Source: Methanolobus chelungpuianus (lineage in GTDB: Archaea > Halobacteriota > Methanosarcinia > Methanosarcinales > Methanosarcinaceae). From it: DNA of 64,000 nucleotides. Below the pieces are notes generated by a model that was not told where the DNA came from, searched no databases, and worked only from the letters and a program-made list of their open reading frames with translations. The stretch is from contig NZ_JTEO01000002.1 in assembly GCF_024500045.1 (NCBI RefSeq), positions 1 through 64,000 of the forward strand. The letters run 5' to 3'. The translations under genes were made by a program, and so were the position numbers. Shown here piece by piece: positions 15,987-25,661 of the stretch (the first letter of the stretch is position 1; each line of letters opens with the position of its first letter).

Positions 15987-17598
15987 TAGTTGCCCTCACG
16001 GTTGTAAATACCGGACCGCGCACGTCTATCTTCTTGTTGTTGCTGGTGATGTAGTAGTTCGCAAGCGGCTCGAGGCGGATGTTGATCTCCGATGGTACTT
16101 TGACTATCCTTACCCTTGTCTCAACCTCACTCTCGCCGCTGGCAATGGCGTTCTCGATGTCCCGGGCGGCCTGCGCAGCAAAGGCATCAAGGAACCTCAC
16201 ACCTGTCCTTGCAGAGTGGTTCTCAAGGGCCTCCTTCCATTTCTTGTTGTCAGGCACTCCCAGGATATCGTTCTTGAAGACGACAACCTCATTGAACACC
16301 GCAGGCCCGCAGAGCTTTGTATCGTTCTCAGGCTCCACAACGGATACCTTCACATGCTTCCCTGAGATCTCACCCTCCCATGCGGGGAACTCACAAGGGC
16401 TCGGTGTGGAACCATGGGCTTCGCAGATTGCAACTATCGAGTCTGCTATCTCCTTCCCCTGCTCTGTCTCAGGCACGTTCTCCACATATATGAGCCTTGC
16501 AAGCTCATCGTCTCCCATCCTCCATTCCGAGTACTGGGCGATCTGCGGGAAAGCAAGCTCCCTGACATCGGTTGCATTGTAGAGTATCATTGCAAGCCTT
16601 TCCACGCCAAGTCCAAGGTTCATCACCGGGAAGGGTATGTTGTACTGGGCGAGTGCCGTGGGCGAGTAGATGCCGAAGGTCGCAACCTCCACCCAGCCGT
16701 CGGAGTACTTTGTCTTCGAGCCCACAAGCTTTGGGTGGTACGCAAACACCTCTATCTGGGTGTCCGGCGAATAATATTTGCTGCGCTTGTCATCGGGCCT
16801 GAACATGAACTTCTCGAAGCCGAACTGCGATAAGAGTCCCTGGGCCACTGCCTTACCGTGGTCCACTGTGACATTCTCGTCTGCAATGACGCAGGATGCG
16901 GAATAATAGGTCATGAGCCTTGCAGCATCCTCGTCCTGTTCTCTCCTGAAGCAGCGGTCGACGGAAAAGAAATGGAAGGGCGGGCTGGCACGTTCTGCAA
17001 GGGACGAAAGGCTGATGAACCAGCCGGATGTCATGTGGCTCCTGAGGGTCTTCCTTGTGGACTGGGGCACAAGCTCCTTGAATTCAGGGAACACCTGGTC
17101 TATCATCTCGACTATCAGTGAATCCGAAATATTGATGGCAGCCGATATCTCAGGCACCAGGTCATCTCCCTCTACATCGCCCTTCTTGTATGCGTGGAAG
17201 ATCTTCCTGATGGTCTCGATGGCCTCATCATCCACGTTCCCAAGGATTGCCCTTATCGCCTCTATACGCTCATCGGATATCCCTACGTTAGGGCGCGGAA
17301 GGCCTGCCAGATAATAGCACCTGTCAAGAACGGCGAGTGCCTCATGGCCGAACTGCTTGTGGACTTCCCTTTCATCCACAATGAGAGGATTCATCATTTC
17401 CTCAAAACCCATGCGCATATATGCTTCACGCAGCCTTGAGATGGTCTCGTATATCGGGTGCGGCTTGCCGTACCGCAGGGACATGTGGGGATACTGCTCG
17501 TTAAGTCCCGACCTTTTGATGAATTTTTTTCCTTCTGTCCATGCCTGATCAAAATCCTTGCCGGCCCATTCCTTAATCTCATCAGGGTTGAATCTCAT
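15979..17598 (-). CDS. sepS: O-phosphoseryl-tRNA(Cys) synthetase
   Basis: SepRS charges tRNA-Cys with O-phosphoserine, which SepCysS then converts to cysteine; it occurs mainly in methanogens. The 539 residues match the family length and contain the class II motifs: motif 2 in HFFSVDRCFRREQDEDAAR (about 217-235) and motif 3 in MNLGLGVERLAMILYNATD. The N-terminal RFNPDEIKEWAGKDFDQAW and SLRYGKPHPIYETI are characteristic. The phosphate-binding Ser/Thr region HMTSGWFISLSSL is present. A GAGG ribosome binding site precedes the ATG by 8 bases. Endonuclease V follows in the same operon. No sepCysS gene is in the window. Confidence 0.96.
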   Translation of the reverse strand: MRFNPDEIKEWAGKDFDQAWTEGKKFIKRSGLNEQYPHMSLRYGKPHPIYETISRLREAYMRMGFEEMMNPLIVDEREVHKQFGHEALAVLDRCYYLAGLPRPNVGISDERIEAIRAILGNVDDEAIETIRKIFHAYKKGDVEGDDLVPEISAAINISDSLIVEMIDQVFPEFKELVPQSTRKTLRSHMTSGWFISLSSLAERASPPFHFFSVDRCFRREQDEDAARLMTYYSASCVIADENVTVDHGKAVAQGLLSQFGFEKFMFRPDDKRSKYYSPDTQIEVFAYHPKLVGSKTKYSDGWVEVATFGIYSPTALAQYNIPFPVMNLGLGVERLAMILYNATDVRELAFPQIAQYSEWRMGDDELARLIYVENVPETEQGKEIADSIVAICEAHGSTPSPCEFPAWEGEISGKHVKVSVVEPENDTKLCGPAVFNEVVVFKNDILGVPDNKKWKEALENHSARTGVRFLDAFAAQAARDIENAIASGESEVETRVRIVKVPSEINIRLEPLANYYITSNNKKIDVRGPVFTTVRATIG

Positions 17599-17678
17599 AA
17601 ATAGTCCTCATATAATTAATAATAAATCCTATGAACGGGGTCAATTGATATTGATTTATATTTCAGCACCGCACCAAA

Positions 17679-18305
17679 CTACTGCCTTAACTCCCGGATG
17701 GACTCTTCCAGTCTCCGCTGCCCTATGGCTGTTGTAAGGTCGCCCCTGGTCCTCTCGATCAACGAGCGCGCTGTGTCGGTCTTATGCCTGAGCCCGCGTG
17801 TCATGGCGTCCGGGAAATCGAACATCATGAGACATCCGTATATGTCTTCCATGACCTCAAGGTATTTCTCTCCTTCCAGGGGTCTGTTATTCCTTATAAG
17901 GTCAAGGGTATGTCTCCTGAGCTCGCCCACCACGTCAGCCAGGCCGTTAAGATATGCTGCATAGCTGACCCCCAGCTCATCAGGGCCGATGATATACGTT
18001 TCATCTCCCCTGTTCTTCACGAGCGCAAGCAGCACAGCACCCTCAGCATACTCCTGTTGCGCATGTTCCACAAACCCTGCATGGTAGATATCTGGATGTT
18101 CCCGAAGCAGTGAACTGATGTTTTCAAGCATGTTTGCAGAATCCTCGAGCAGCCCGGAAGCTTTTTCAAAATCCCCTTTATGGATGCTGAACATGGCTGT
18201 TCTGCAGTTGCGCACAACATCCCTTGATACCGCCAGGCTTTTTTCCCTTGCAGCATCCTTCTTCTCAAAATTATCCCTTATCCTGTCGGAGATCTTACCG
18301 ATCAT
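17679..18305 (-). CDS. Translin-family RNA-binding protein
   Basis: This all-helical 208-residue protein fits COG2178, the archaeal relatives of translin/TRAX. Supporting segments are DRIRDNFEKKDAAREKSL at the N-terminus, AQQEYAEGAVLLALV (acidic residues that in TRAX-like proteins bind metal), and YLNGLADVVGELRRHTLDLIR (about 120-140), the translin signature. Family members bind or cleave small RNAs. A TATA box at about 18333-18342 places the transcript start near 18311, which supports the internal ATG at 18305 over the in-frame ATG at 18323. It is a single gene. Confidence 0.75.
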   Translation of the reverse strand: MIGKISDRIRDNFEKKDAAREKSLAVSRDVVRNCRTAMFSIHKGDFEKASGLLEDSANMLENISSLLREHPDIYHAGFVEHAQQEYAEGAVLLALVKNRGDETYIIGPDELGVSYAAYLNGLADVVGELRRHTLDLIRNNRPLEGEKYLEVMEDIYGCLMMFDFPDAMTRGLRHKTDTARSLIERTRGDLTTAIGQRRLEESIRELRQ

Positions 18306-18428
18306 GTAAACCCCATCTCCCATCTGCAGCTTAGTATATACATTTTTGCAGAAGATGCTACTGTTAATTGAGACAGCCCTAAGCAGGCAGGCCGTGGCCG
18401 GAAGCCCGAAGGAAAAAAATGTTATCCC

Positions 18429-18695
18429 TTATTCGTCAACAGGGATAGTTTCAAGCTGGCTGGCTACATCCCAGATGAGGGTCCTTGTGTGGACAGGGAT
18501 GTTAGGGTCGTTGCTGATGTCTTCAAGTATGGATATACTTGATGAGGTCCTCAGGAATAAGGGCTCTTTTCCGTTGCTCAATGTTTCCAGAACTTCATTC
18601 GCAGAACGCCTGATATTTCTAGGAACGGAGTTATCATTGGCTATATATTCCAATTTCTGCTTGCACTCCGCAATGACTTGCTCAAAATCTGACAT
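18429..18695 (-). CDS. UPF0147 family protein
   Basis: A small helical archaeal protein of 88 residues with the family blocks [18 protein letters not shown] (24-41) and [22 protein letters not shown]. The ATG at 18695 has GGTGAT five bases upstream; the in-frame ATG at 18704 overlaps that site and is rejected. The function of the family is not known. It is divergent from the zinc-ribbon gene, with about 120 bp of shared promoter region between them. Confidence 0.85.
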   Translation of the reverse strand: MSDFEQVIAECKQKLEYIANDNSVPRNIRRSANEVLETLSNGKEPLFLRTSSSISILEDISNDPNIPVHTRTLIWDVASQLETIPVDE

Positions 18696-18813
18696 GTGGA
18701 TCACCTTGATGCTAAGAATGAAAATAAGTGTTGCTCAAGTTACTTCTAAATAGTTATATTGTATAAAAAGACTTTCATTGGTATATATTTTGCGTAAAAC
18801 CGGGAGTAATTCA

Positions 18814-19308
18814 ATGTCAGATATGGACGATGACAAAATACAGATGATATCCAGGATGCTGGAGATCGGCGGTACGATGCTTGCACAGCACTGTGATAGT
18901 TGCGGGGCGCCCATGTTCAGGTATAAGGGGGATGTCTTCTGTCCCGTATGCAAGGAAGTTGATGACCCGCGCACAAGACTGCAGCCGAAGACATCCGCAG
19001 AAGCGTCTCCTTCGATCAAGGCGATCGGCACTCCTGTGACAGAGCATATAGTTCCGCATAACGTCTCTCATTCTGTCGACGCTCAGGAGCATATAAAGGA
19101 AGCCACTCCTGTGCCAGCTGGTCCGAAAAAGACCCCTGCACATCAGGAGGGGTCGGCGGCAAAGGAACTCGAAGACCTGCTGATGCAGAAGATGGTATCC
19201 CTCGCGCGCTCCATGCAGGATGAGGCCGATATCCGGAAGATGTCTGATGCGCTGGACATTCTCGAGCGCGGCATCTCTCTTATAGAGAAAATGAAAAGGA
19301 CGCTCTGA
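18814..19308 (+). CDS. Zinc-ribbon protein, autoantigen p27 (SSSCA1)-like
   Basis: The 164-residue protein has an N-terminal helix (ISRMLEIGGTMLAQHC), then a zinc ribbon CDSCGAPMF and CPVCKEV (Cys27, Cys30, Cys43, Cys46), the layout of the Sjogren/scleroderma autoantigen 1 family common in archaea. A low-complexity Pro/Ala linker (about 55-118) leads to a C-terminal helix EDLLMQKMVSLARSMQ and ISLIEKMKRTL. GGGAG lies 7 bases before the ATG at 18814. Function unknown; the ribbon suggests nucleic-acid or protein binding. Confidence 0.8.
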   Translation: MSDMDDDKIQMISRMLEIGGTMLAQHCDSCGAPMFRYKGDVFCPVCKEVDDPRTRLQPKTSAEASPSIKAIGTPVTEHIVPHNVSHSVDAQEHIKEATPVPAGPKKTPAHQEGSAAKELEDLLMQKMVSLARSMQDEADIRKMSDALDILERGISLIEKMKRTL

Positions 19309-19339
19309 TACTCTCCAGGTACATCCTCAAGGGATAGCT

Positions 19340-19357
19340 AGGGGCCAGCCCCTTTTC
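19340..19357. terminator. GC hairpin with T-tract
   Basis: AGGGGC (19340-19345) pairs with GCCCCT (19348-19353) across a 2-base loop and is followed by TTTT. It sits between the convergent zinc-ribbon and hef genes. Confidence 0.55.
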
Positions 19358-19359
19358 CC

Positions 19360-21660
19360 TTATTTGTACTCACTGGAAACTATCTCCCTTATCCTGCCTG
19401 CAGTCTTTGGCCCGATGTTCTTTACCTTCAGGAGATCTTCATAGTCTGCCTTGATGACGTTCTCTACGGAACCGAAATGCATGAGCAGACTCCTGGCAGC
19501 CTTGGGGCCGATATCAGATATCGATGATATTATGTACTCCTGCTGCTCAGGCAGCATCATGGACGATTTCTTACCGTGCATGGACACATCCCTTTTCTCA
19601 TCGGTCTGCTCCCTTTTTGCTATCTGCTTCAGCAGGCTGGCCGTGTCCTGTGCATCCCTTGTATGGAATACCGCAAGGCCGAAATCAAGCGCAATGGATG
19701 AGAGAGCACCGTGAATGGCATTGGGACTGAGGTTCCTTGTGTTGAACAGGTTCTCTCCCTCGATGACGAGCACCGGCTTTTCATAGGCCCTTGCAAGGTT
19801 CGATATCTGCTCGAAAAGCTTGTGTTCGATGAGGGAACCTGTAAAGTCCTCGCAGCTCTTCCTTTCGGCAGCAACGCGGTCACTGAGTATGTAGTCCCCC
19901 ACTTCCAGCGTCCGGAGCATTATGTCCACACCTGCTCTTTCCAGCTCCCTTGCAACGGAGCTCTTCACTTCGCGCTGGTCCACCACAATTTTTACGGTAT
20001 CGTTCCCGAAATCAAAAAGTGTGACCTGCTCTTTCCTGTCTGCAGTACCAGCTATGCCGTCAGCAGCTTCCGGGATGTCGGAAAAGCTTTCCGCCGTCCT
20101 GGCAGGCATCATGTTCTGGAGCTCGGACATATTGCTCAGCATCTTTTTTTCCTTGGACTGGCTGCTCCAGTAGTATCCTTCGTCCCTGGTCCCTCTGGTG
20201 ATGAGTACGACAACACGTCCCTCATGCTTTCTCCCGGTCCTGCCCTTCCTCTGGATGCTCCTGATCTCGGAAGGAATGGGTTCATAGAACAGCACGAGGT
20301 CGGTAGACGGGATGTCCAGTCCCTCCTCCGCGACAGATGTGGCTATCAGGGTGTTGTACTCCCCTGACTTGAACTTCTCGATGATCCCGACCTGCTGCTT
20401 CTGGGTAAGTCCCTTGTCCTTGTACTTGCTTGCCTGGCCCACGAAGCGGATAGGCTTAATCAGTTCGATCTCTGCAAGCGCGGTGGTGATCATCTCTGCA
20501 GTGTCCCTGTAATTGGCAAAGACAATAACCCTTGAATCCGGACTGCTTTTTATCTGATCCAGCACGATGTGCTTCACATGCTCCATTTTCGGGTGCTCAC
20601 AATCGCAGCCTTTCAGCCTGTTCACTGCCTGCCTAAAATACAGGTCTTCAGCAAGTCGTTTTGATGCCTTGCTTCCGTTCTTGGAGCCTGCTTCGTTGTC
20701 CAGTCTCTCCATGTACATGCGCAGGGCTCCCAGGCCCTGGGTTTCCGTGATCTCCACCGCGTGGCTTATCTTCATGATCTCGGCCATGATGGAGATGGCT
20801 GTGTAAACGGACGGATCGGGTGAACCCCTCAGCTCCCCCTGCAGTTTTTGCTGGAGGGCAAGCAGGTCCTTTTTGGATACATATCTGGAATTATGTATGG
20901 GGTATCCCGCATCCTCAAGTCTCTTGTACCTGTCCTCAAGCACCTTGTTGAGCAGGTCCCTTATCTCCCTCATCTCCGCAGGCAGGTCGATGCGCTTCCA
21001 TTCGATTTCCTTCTTATGGATATAGGGAGCCACATCCCTGTCTGATTCGGTCTTCACCGCAACTGACTCGATATGCAGGGCCTGGCAGACCTCTGCTATC
21101 TTCTCTTCGGAGCTTCCGGGACTTGCAGTGATACCCAGGCAGAGTGGGTCTTTTGCAAGCTGGAAATATCTCTCGGCGATGTATGTGTAGGCATAGTTGC
21201 CTGTTGCCCGGTGTGCCTCATCAAAGGTGATGTGAGTGACATCCTCAAGGCTGATGCGCTTTGTAAGTATGTCGTTCTCGATGACCTGGGGAGTGGATAC
21301 GATGACGCGCCCCTTCTCCCAGAGTTCCGCCCTTGCAGAAGGGCTCGTGCTCCCGGTGAACGTGAGTATCTCTTCTTCCGGTATCAACAACACCTTTTTC
21401 AAAAAAGATGCGTGCTGCTCCACAAGCGGCTTTGTGGGCGAGAGCAGCAGGACCTTCCCTCCAGCCTTCTCAAGGCGTGAAGCGATGACAAGAAGCGCTA
21501 TTATGGTCTTTCCCATGCCCGTGGGGAGCACTACCAGCGTAGGTGCGCCCAGGGCTTTTCCGGCAAGGTCGAGCTGGTAGAGGCGCTGTTCCACAGCATT
21601 GGGCCTGATCAGGGGATGTCTGATATAGTCGGGCATGTTTTCAGGTTTAAAGTTTGCCAA
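19360..21660 (-). CDS. hef: Hef helicase-nuclease
   Basis: Hef processes stalled replication forks and is the archaeal relative of FANCM and XPF. The 766 residues show an SF2 helicase: Walker A LPTGMGKT (44-51), Walker B DEAH near 145, the insert domain, TSVAEEGLDIPSTDLV and QRKGRTGRKHEGRV (motif VI near 475). A linker with PIP-like or disordered sequence follows (about 500-550). The XPF nuclease is VVDQREVKSSVA, LEVGDYILSDR and ERKSCEDF (the ERKxxxD catalytic motif). Tandem helix-hairpin-helix elements end the protein (IGPKAARSLLMHFGS and NIGPKTAGRIREI). Full length, no missing motif. Confidence 0.95.
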   Translation of the reverse strand: MANFKPENMPDYIRHPLIRPNAVEQRLYQLDLAGKALGAPTLVVLPTGMGKTIIALLVIASRLEKAGGKVLLLSPTKPLVEQHASFLKKVLLIPEEEILTFTGSTSPSARAELWEKGRVIVSTPQVIENDILTKRISLEDVTHITFDEAHRATGNYAYTYIAERYFQLAKDPLCLGITASPGSSEEKIAEVCQALHIESVAVKTESDRDVAPYIHKKEIEWKRIDLPAEMREIRDLLNKVLEDRYKRLEDAGYPIHNSRYVSKKDLLALQQKLQGELRGSPDPSVYTAISIMAEIMKISHAVEITETQGLGALRMYMERLDNEAGSKNGSKASKRLAEDLYFRQAVNRLKGCDCEHPKMEHVKHIVLDQIKSSPDSRVIVFANYRDTAEMITTALAEIELIKPIRFVGQASKYKDKGLTQKQQVGIIEKFKSGEYNTLIATSVAEEGLDIPSTDLVLFYEPIPSEIRSIQRKGRTGRKHEGRVVVLITRGTRDEGYYWSSQSKEKKMLSNMSELQNMMPARTAESFSDIPEAADGIAGTADRKEQVTLFDFGNDTVKIVVDQREVKSSVARELERAGVDIMLRTLEVGDYILSDRVAAERKSCEDFTGSLIEHKLFEQISNLARAYEKPVLVIEGENLFNTRNLSPNAIHGALSSIALDFGLAVFHTRDAQDTASLLKQIAKREQTDEKRDVSMHGKKSSMMLPEQQEYIISSISDIGPKAARSLLMHFGSVENVIKADYEDLLKVKNIGPKTAGRIREIVSSEYK

Positions 21661-21708
21661 TAATACAATCCTTAAACTTTTAAACCTGCCGTAAGCGGAG
21701 TGAAAGTA

Positions 21709-23460
21709 TTAGAGTGCCCTGCCTGCACTCTGGAACTCCCTGCCCCTGTACATCAATCCGTAGAGCACTTCCTCGATACCCTCCACCGGAGTGCGGACCT
21801 GCTTCATACCGTCGCGCTCGCGTATGGTCACGGTCATATCCTTCAGGGTATCATAATCGATGGTGACACAGTACGGGGTACCGATCTCATCGTTCCTCCT
21901 GTAGCGGCGGCCGATGGTTCCCGAGTCGTCATAGGATACGAGCAGTCCCCTTTCCCTGAGCCTGGACTCGATATCCTTTGCAGGGCCGATGAGCTCCTCC
22001 CTTGTGAGCAGGGGCAGGATGGCTACCTGCACAGGAGCGACCTCGTTCCTGAATCTCATGACGATCCTGTTCTCCTCTCCTTCTTCTCCCTCCTCGGCTG
22101 AGGACACTGCCTCCTCATCGAATGAATGCTCCATGACCGCATAGAATATCCTGTCGATACCGAAGGAAGGTTCAACAACATGGGGCACTATGTTCTCTCC
22201 GCTTACCTTAACGGTCTCTTCTGCAAATTCCACGACATCCTTAGGGATAATTATCTCCTCGGCATCCACTCTGACCTTGATCTCTTCCTTTTCAAGCTCC
22301 TCTCTCGTGAGGGCCTTAAGGGCTTCGGCAACCATCTTTGCCTTACCTTTGAAGAGTGGTCCCAGCTTGCCCATGTCAGGCTTGACAACAAAGCGGGTGA
22401 CCATCTTTGGTTCCGGGTATTCCCTGTATATGGTAAGCTCTGTCTTGCTCACTGCAGCGTGGGCTGAAAGGTCGTAGTTAGTCCTGTCGGCTATTCCCAC
22501 GATCTCGACCCAGCCGAACCTGTCAGTGCCAACCTCCGCATCCCAGCAGTCCATGGCATAGTGGGCCATCTCGTCTTTCTTGTGCTGCCTGAACCTCAGC
22601 CTGTCGGAAGCAATGCCCACCCTTGTGAGGAAGAGGTTTGTGAGGCCGATCTGGTATGCAAGGAACTCGTGGGCGATGATGCCCTGCTCAAGCGCCTGTC
22701 CGAGAGTCATCTTGTCCATTGAGCCTCTTTCCTGAGCAGCGTCGGAGTAAAGGTTAAGTTCTGTGTCTGCAAACCGCTTTATATTGGGGTGGCTCTTGTC
22801 AACGGGATCAATGAATATCTCAGCTTCGGCCTGGGTGAATTCCCTGAGCCTGATGACTCCCTGCCTGGGAGAGATCTCGTTCCTGTATGATTTTCCGATT
22901 TGTGTGGCACCGAAGGGCAGCTTCTCACGATAGAAGCGTGCAAGCCTCAGGAAATCCACGAACATTCCCTGGGCAGTCTCAGGACGCATGTATCCCTGCC
23001 TGCCTGTGCCTGGTCCTATCAGGGTCTTGAACATCAGGTTGAACTCATAGGCTTCCCCCAGGTCTCCTTTACACTCAGGGCACTTTACCATGTGCTCTCT
23101 GATGAGCCTGTCCAGCTCAAGGTTGGAGAGCGCATCGGCGCCTTCCAGGATGTGGCTGACAAGGTGATCGGCCCTGAAAGCCTCGCCGCATTTGGTGCAT
23201 TCGCAGAGTGGGTCGGAGAAACCTCCCACATGTCCCGAGGCCACGAACACATCCTCAATACCTACAGTGGGAGTCTCTATTTCCATGTATCCTTCATGAA
23301 TGACATAGAGGTCTCTCCAGATCTGCTCTATCCTGCGTTTAAGTGTGCTTCCCAGGGGACCGTAATCGTAGAACCCTGCGGTTCCCCCGTAAAGTTCGAA
23401 TGAGTTCCATAAGAATCCCCGGCGCTTTGCCAGTTCTATAACCTGCTCGTATCTATCCAT
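21709..23460 (-). CDS. glyS: Glycyl-tRNA synthetase
   Basis: This dimeric class II enzyme charges tRNA-Gly. The 583 residues include RRGFLWNSFELYGGTAGFYDYGP (residues about 14-36; key aromatic and Gly positions), TSGHV-like SGHVGGFSDPL, motif 2 with GKSYRNEISPRQGVIRLREF (about 187-206), motif 3 in PSFGIDRIFYAVME, and a C-terminal anticodon-binding domain ending LMYRGREFQ. A CxxC pair in CECTKCGEAF and MVKCPECKGDL suggests a zinc-binding insertion. The region upstream (23461-23921) holds a structured inverted repeat but no gene. Confidence 0.95.
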   Translation of the reverse strand: MDRYEQVIELAKRRGFLWNSFELYGGTAGFYDYGPLGSTLKRRIEQIWRDLYVIHEGYMEIETPTVGIEDVFVASGHVGGFSDPLCECTKCGEAFRADHLVSHILEGADALSNLELDRLIREHMVKCPECKGDLGEAYEFNLMFKTLIGPGTGRQGYMRPETAQGMFVDFLRLARFYREKLPFGATQIGKSYRNEISPRQGVIRLREFTQAEAEIFIDPVDKSHPNIKRFADTELNLYSDAAQERGSMDKMTLGQALEQGIIAHEFLAYQIGLTNLFLTRVGIASDRLRFRQHKKDEMAHYAMDCWDAEVGTDRFGWVEIVGIADRTNYDLSAHAAVSKTELTIYREYPEPKMVTRFVVKPDMGKLGPLFKGKAKMVAEALKALTREELEKEEIKVRVDAEEIIIPKDVVEFAEETVKVSGENIVPHVVEPSFGIDRIFYAVMEHSFDEEAVSSAEEGEEGEENRIVMRFRNEVAPVQVAILPLLTREELIGPAKDIESRLRERGLLVSYDDSGTIGRRYRRNDEIGTPYCVTIDYDTLKDMTVTIRERDGMKQVRTPVEGIEEVLYGLMYRGREFQSAGRAL

Positions 23461-23921
23461 AAGTTATCCTCATAAGTGAGATTGATCAGAGATAAATAGA
23501 ACATCGACATTCCCATTGCATTTAATAGTAACGAGACTTCATCCGGAGCCGTTGTGTGAATGTTTCTTCTGATTTTATGTACACGTTCCTGAAAAACAAG
23601 TTCATAAATATTATATTTGTGTACAGGGATTCTGTATATTAAGCAAGGTCAGCAATACAATCATATTTCATATCGTACCACCACCAACCATATATGATTC
23701 ATTGGTCATTTCAACTTCTGGCCTTGCTTTCTACTACTTCTGCCAATGCAGATATGCGGGAGCACGCCGTATATCCTCTTGCTGATCACTTTGAATCCGG
23801 CCTTTTAACTGAAGTCGGTTTTCAGAGATCTGGATACAAAGCCTGCAGCATAAGCTGAGAGCAGCAGGCACGAAATATTCACTTAAAAAAGTACCTGCCC
23901 TGTAGTGACAGGGCATTGGGC
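23461..23921. other. 461 bp spacer without a protein gene
   Basis: Between the minus-strand aldolase and glyS genes I see no convincing ORF. TATA-like sequence at about 23606-23620 could drive glyS on the minus strand. The nested inverted repeat at 23641-23729 is the only clear structure. Confidence 0.5.
23641..23729. repeat. Nested inverted repeat, possible structured RNA
   Basis: AAGCAAGGTCAG (23641-23652) pairs with CTGGCCTTGCTT (23718-23729) as a 12 bp helix with one G-U pair. Inside it AATCATAT (23659-23666) pairs with ATATGATT (23692-23699). It lies upstream of glyS on that gene's transcript side; an untranslated leader structure, a small RNA or a transposon relic are all possible. Confidence 0.45.
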
Positions 23922-24713
23922 TTATACTTTAAGGACTTCTTCCACAGTGTATCCTTCGTGGAGGATCTTGGATATGTGGGATACCAGCTTTGTGGGGTCA
24001 TTTGACTGGAACACGTTCCTTCCAATGGCGACACCTCTTCCGCCTGCCTGGACGGAATCATAGACCATTTCAAGCAGTTCCTTCTCGGTCTCCATGCGCG
24101 GGCCGCCTGCTATCACAACAGGTACAGGGCATCCTTTCACGACCTCCCTGAAGGAGTCTATATCTCCGGTGTAATTCGTCTTGACGATATCTGCACCAAG
24201 CTCCGCGCCTATTCTTGCTGCATGCTTTACGTACTCGACATCGTGCTCGGATGTTACCTTTGCCCCGCGGGGGTACATCATGGCGAGCAGCGGCATTCCC
24301 CATTCATCGCACTGGCGGGCCACCCGGCCAAGATCCTGGAGCATTTCAGCCTCATCCTCTGCACCTACATTGATGTGCACTGACACGGCATCGGCGCCTA
24401 CCTTGATAGCCTCTTCAATGGTTGTCACCAGCACCTTGTGGTTTGGGTCCGGTCCCAGTGAGGTGGAAGCGGACAGGTGGATGATAAGTCCTACATCCCT
24501 TCCGTACCCCCTGTGACCGTGTTTCGGAAGTCCCATGTGCCCGAGTACGGCATTGGCCCCTCCTTCAGCTACCTTGTTCACCGTGGCGGGAAGATCAATG
24601 ATCCCCCTGATGGGCCCGGCACCTACACCATGGTCCATAGGTATTATTATTGTACGATGCGTGTTACGGTCGAATATCCTTTCCATCCTTACGGATTTGC
24701 CAATTTCGCTCAT
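23922..24713 (-). CDS. DhnA-class aldolase (ADTH or DKFP synthase type)
   Basis: The 263-residue TIM-barrel protein belongs to the class I aldolase family shared by ADTH synthase (first step of archaeal shikimate synthesis) and the fructose-bisphosphate/DKFP aldolase. Key features: [12 protein letters not shown] (26-37), the tyrosine loop MMYPRG, the Schiff-base lysine in IVKTNYTGD, and phosphate loops VVIAGGPR and [14 protein letters not shown] second family member lies at 63728-64000 inside the aro operon, so this isolated copy is more likely the sugar-phosphate aldolase paralogue; that choice is inference. An ATG start follows a GAGGATGC ribosome binding site. Confidence 0.8.
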   Translation of the reverse strand: MSEIGKSVRMERIFDRNTHRTIIIPMDHGVGAGPIRGIIDLPATVNKVAEGGANAVLGHMGLPKHGHRGYGRDVGLIIHLSASTSLGPDPNHKVLVTTIEEAIKVGADAVSVHINVGAEDEAEMLQDLGRVARQCDEWGMPLLAMMYPRGAKVTSEHDVEYVKHAARIGAELGADIVKTNYTGDIDSFREVVKGCPVPVVIAGGPRMETEKELLEMVYDSVQAGGRGVAIGRNVFQSNDPTKLVSHISKILHEGYTVEEVLKV

Positions 24714-24777
24714 GCATCCTCCATATATTTGATTCTACATAATTTTAACGCGGAACAAAGCTGTTGACCGAAGTGTG

Positions 24778-25290
24778 TCAGATATTCTCATGCTGGTATC
24801 TGCCGTTGTAACCCTGTTCAACCTTGCTCTGAAGGCTGTAGAAAACAAGCTGTAAGAGGCGTGCATTTTTCCTGACCCTGAACCCGTAGGGGTTATACAC
24901 CACAAGCATGGACTCGCTTCTTCCCCTGTATCCCGAGTCCCATACAGCAGATTCCACTGTCACGCCGCATCTCAGCAGGCTTGACCTTGGTCTTGCGATA
25001 GCGGCAAGGTCAAGGGGTATGTTCACGATCTCATTGAACGTCACCTTATATGTTCCGGGAGCCAGCAGTATCCATCCCCCGCTGTCAAACTCGAGGTTCT
25101 CGCTCTGCGGGACTTGCCTCTGGCTGTTGTCAAAGTCCACAGCTCCCAACCCCTTCAATGATTCCACAGTTCTGAGGGTCAGCTCCACGCTGTTGGGCTG
25201 CAGCTGCGTATCCTTATCGATCATATTCTCGACAAGCGGTGTTTCCCAGGCGATCCTTTCTCTCAGTTGGTCTCTTGATAACATCGTCAT
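24778..25290 (-). CDS. dUTPase/dCTP deaminase family protein
   Basis: A 170-residue homotrimeric-type pyrimidine nucleotide enzyme. Visible motifs are LQPNSVELTLRTVE (30-43), ILLAPGTYKVTFNE, IARPRSSLLRCGV and VWDSGYRGRSESMLVV. Dcd proteins use a Glu shortly after the GxxGxxxLE turn to deaminate dCTP; here that position reads RSESMLVV, so dUTP hydrolysis (archaeal DCD/DUT group) is more likely than deamination. A TATA-like ATAATAATATC about 26 bp upstream suggests a leaderless start at 25290. Single gene, divergent from the small ORF and oxidoreductase pair. Confidence 0.75.
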   Translation of the reverse strand: MTMLSRDQLRERIAWETPLVENMIDKDTQLQPNSVELTLRTVESLKGLGAVDFDNSQRQVPQSENLEFDSGGWILLAPGTYKVTFNEIVNIPLDLAAIARPRSSLLRCGVTVESAVWDSGYRGRSESMLVVYNPYGFRVRKNARLLQLVFYSLQSKVEQGYNGRYQHENI

Positions 25291-25493
25291 GGGCTTTATC
25301 TTTTGGATGATGGGATATTATTATTGCGGCCTCATCAGATGTCTGCAAAAGACCGATGCCGGTGCACCATGCATAATTCCCAATGCGCTAATATTGTTTT
25401 GAAGAGAATTAAAAACGTATATAAACCATGCAATTGATGTTTTAATTAAGGGTAAGTAAGGATGTTGAACGAGGACATCAGGGGGAAATCTTT

Positions 25494-25652
25494 ATGGATG
25501 GAACTATACTTGCAAAGACAGCGTCCTGCATAGATGCAATCATTGCCAGGATGGATTTTGACGAGACCGACTGGAAGATCAGGCTTATCTATGAACTGCT
25601 GTCTGTCTCAGGAAGTCCGGGTCATTATAAATCATTGGCTGATATCCGGTGA
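25494..25652 (+). CDS. Small protein of 52 residues
   Basis: ATG at 25494 is preceded by GGGGGA eight bases upstream, and the frame runs 52 codons to a TGA at 25650. The product begins MDGTILAKTASCIDAIIARM and is a slightly acidic, probably helical soluble protein. Its 3' end provides the GGTGAG ribosome binding site of the oxidoreductase gene, so the two are probably co-transcribed. I recognise no family. It is too short for certainty but has a good ribosome binding site and coding-like composition. Confidence 0.5.
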   Translation: MDGTILAKTASCIDAIIARMDFDETDWKIRLIYELLSVSGSPGHYKSLADIR

Positions 25653-25661
25653 GTGCAATCC

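Noticed and set aside
25462..25533. Short frame starting ATGTTG after GTAAGTAAGG
   Set aside because: Only about 23 codons and overlaps the better supported 52-codon ORF.
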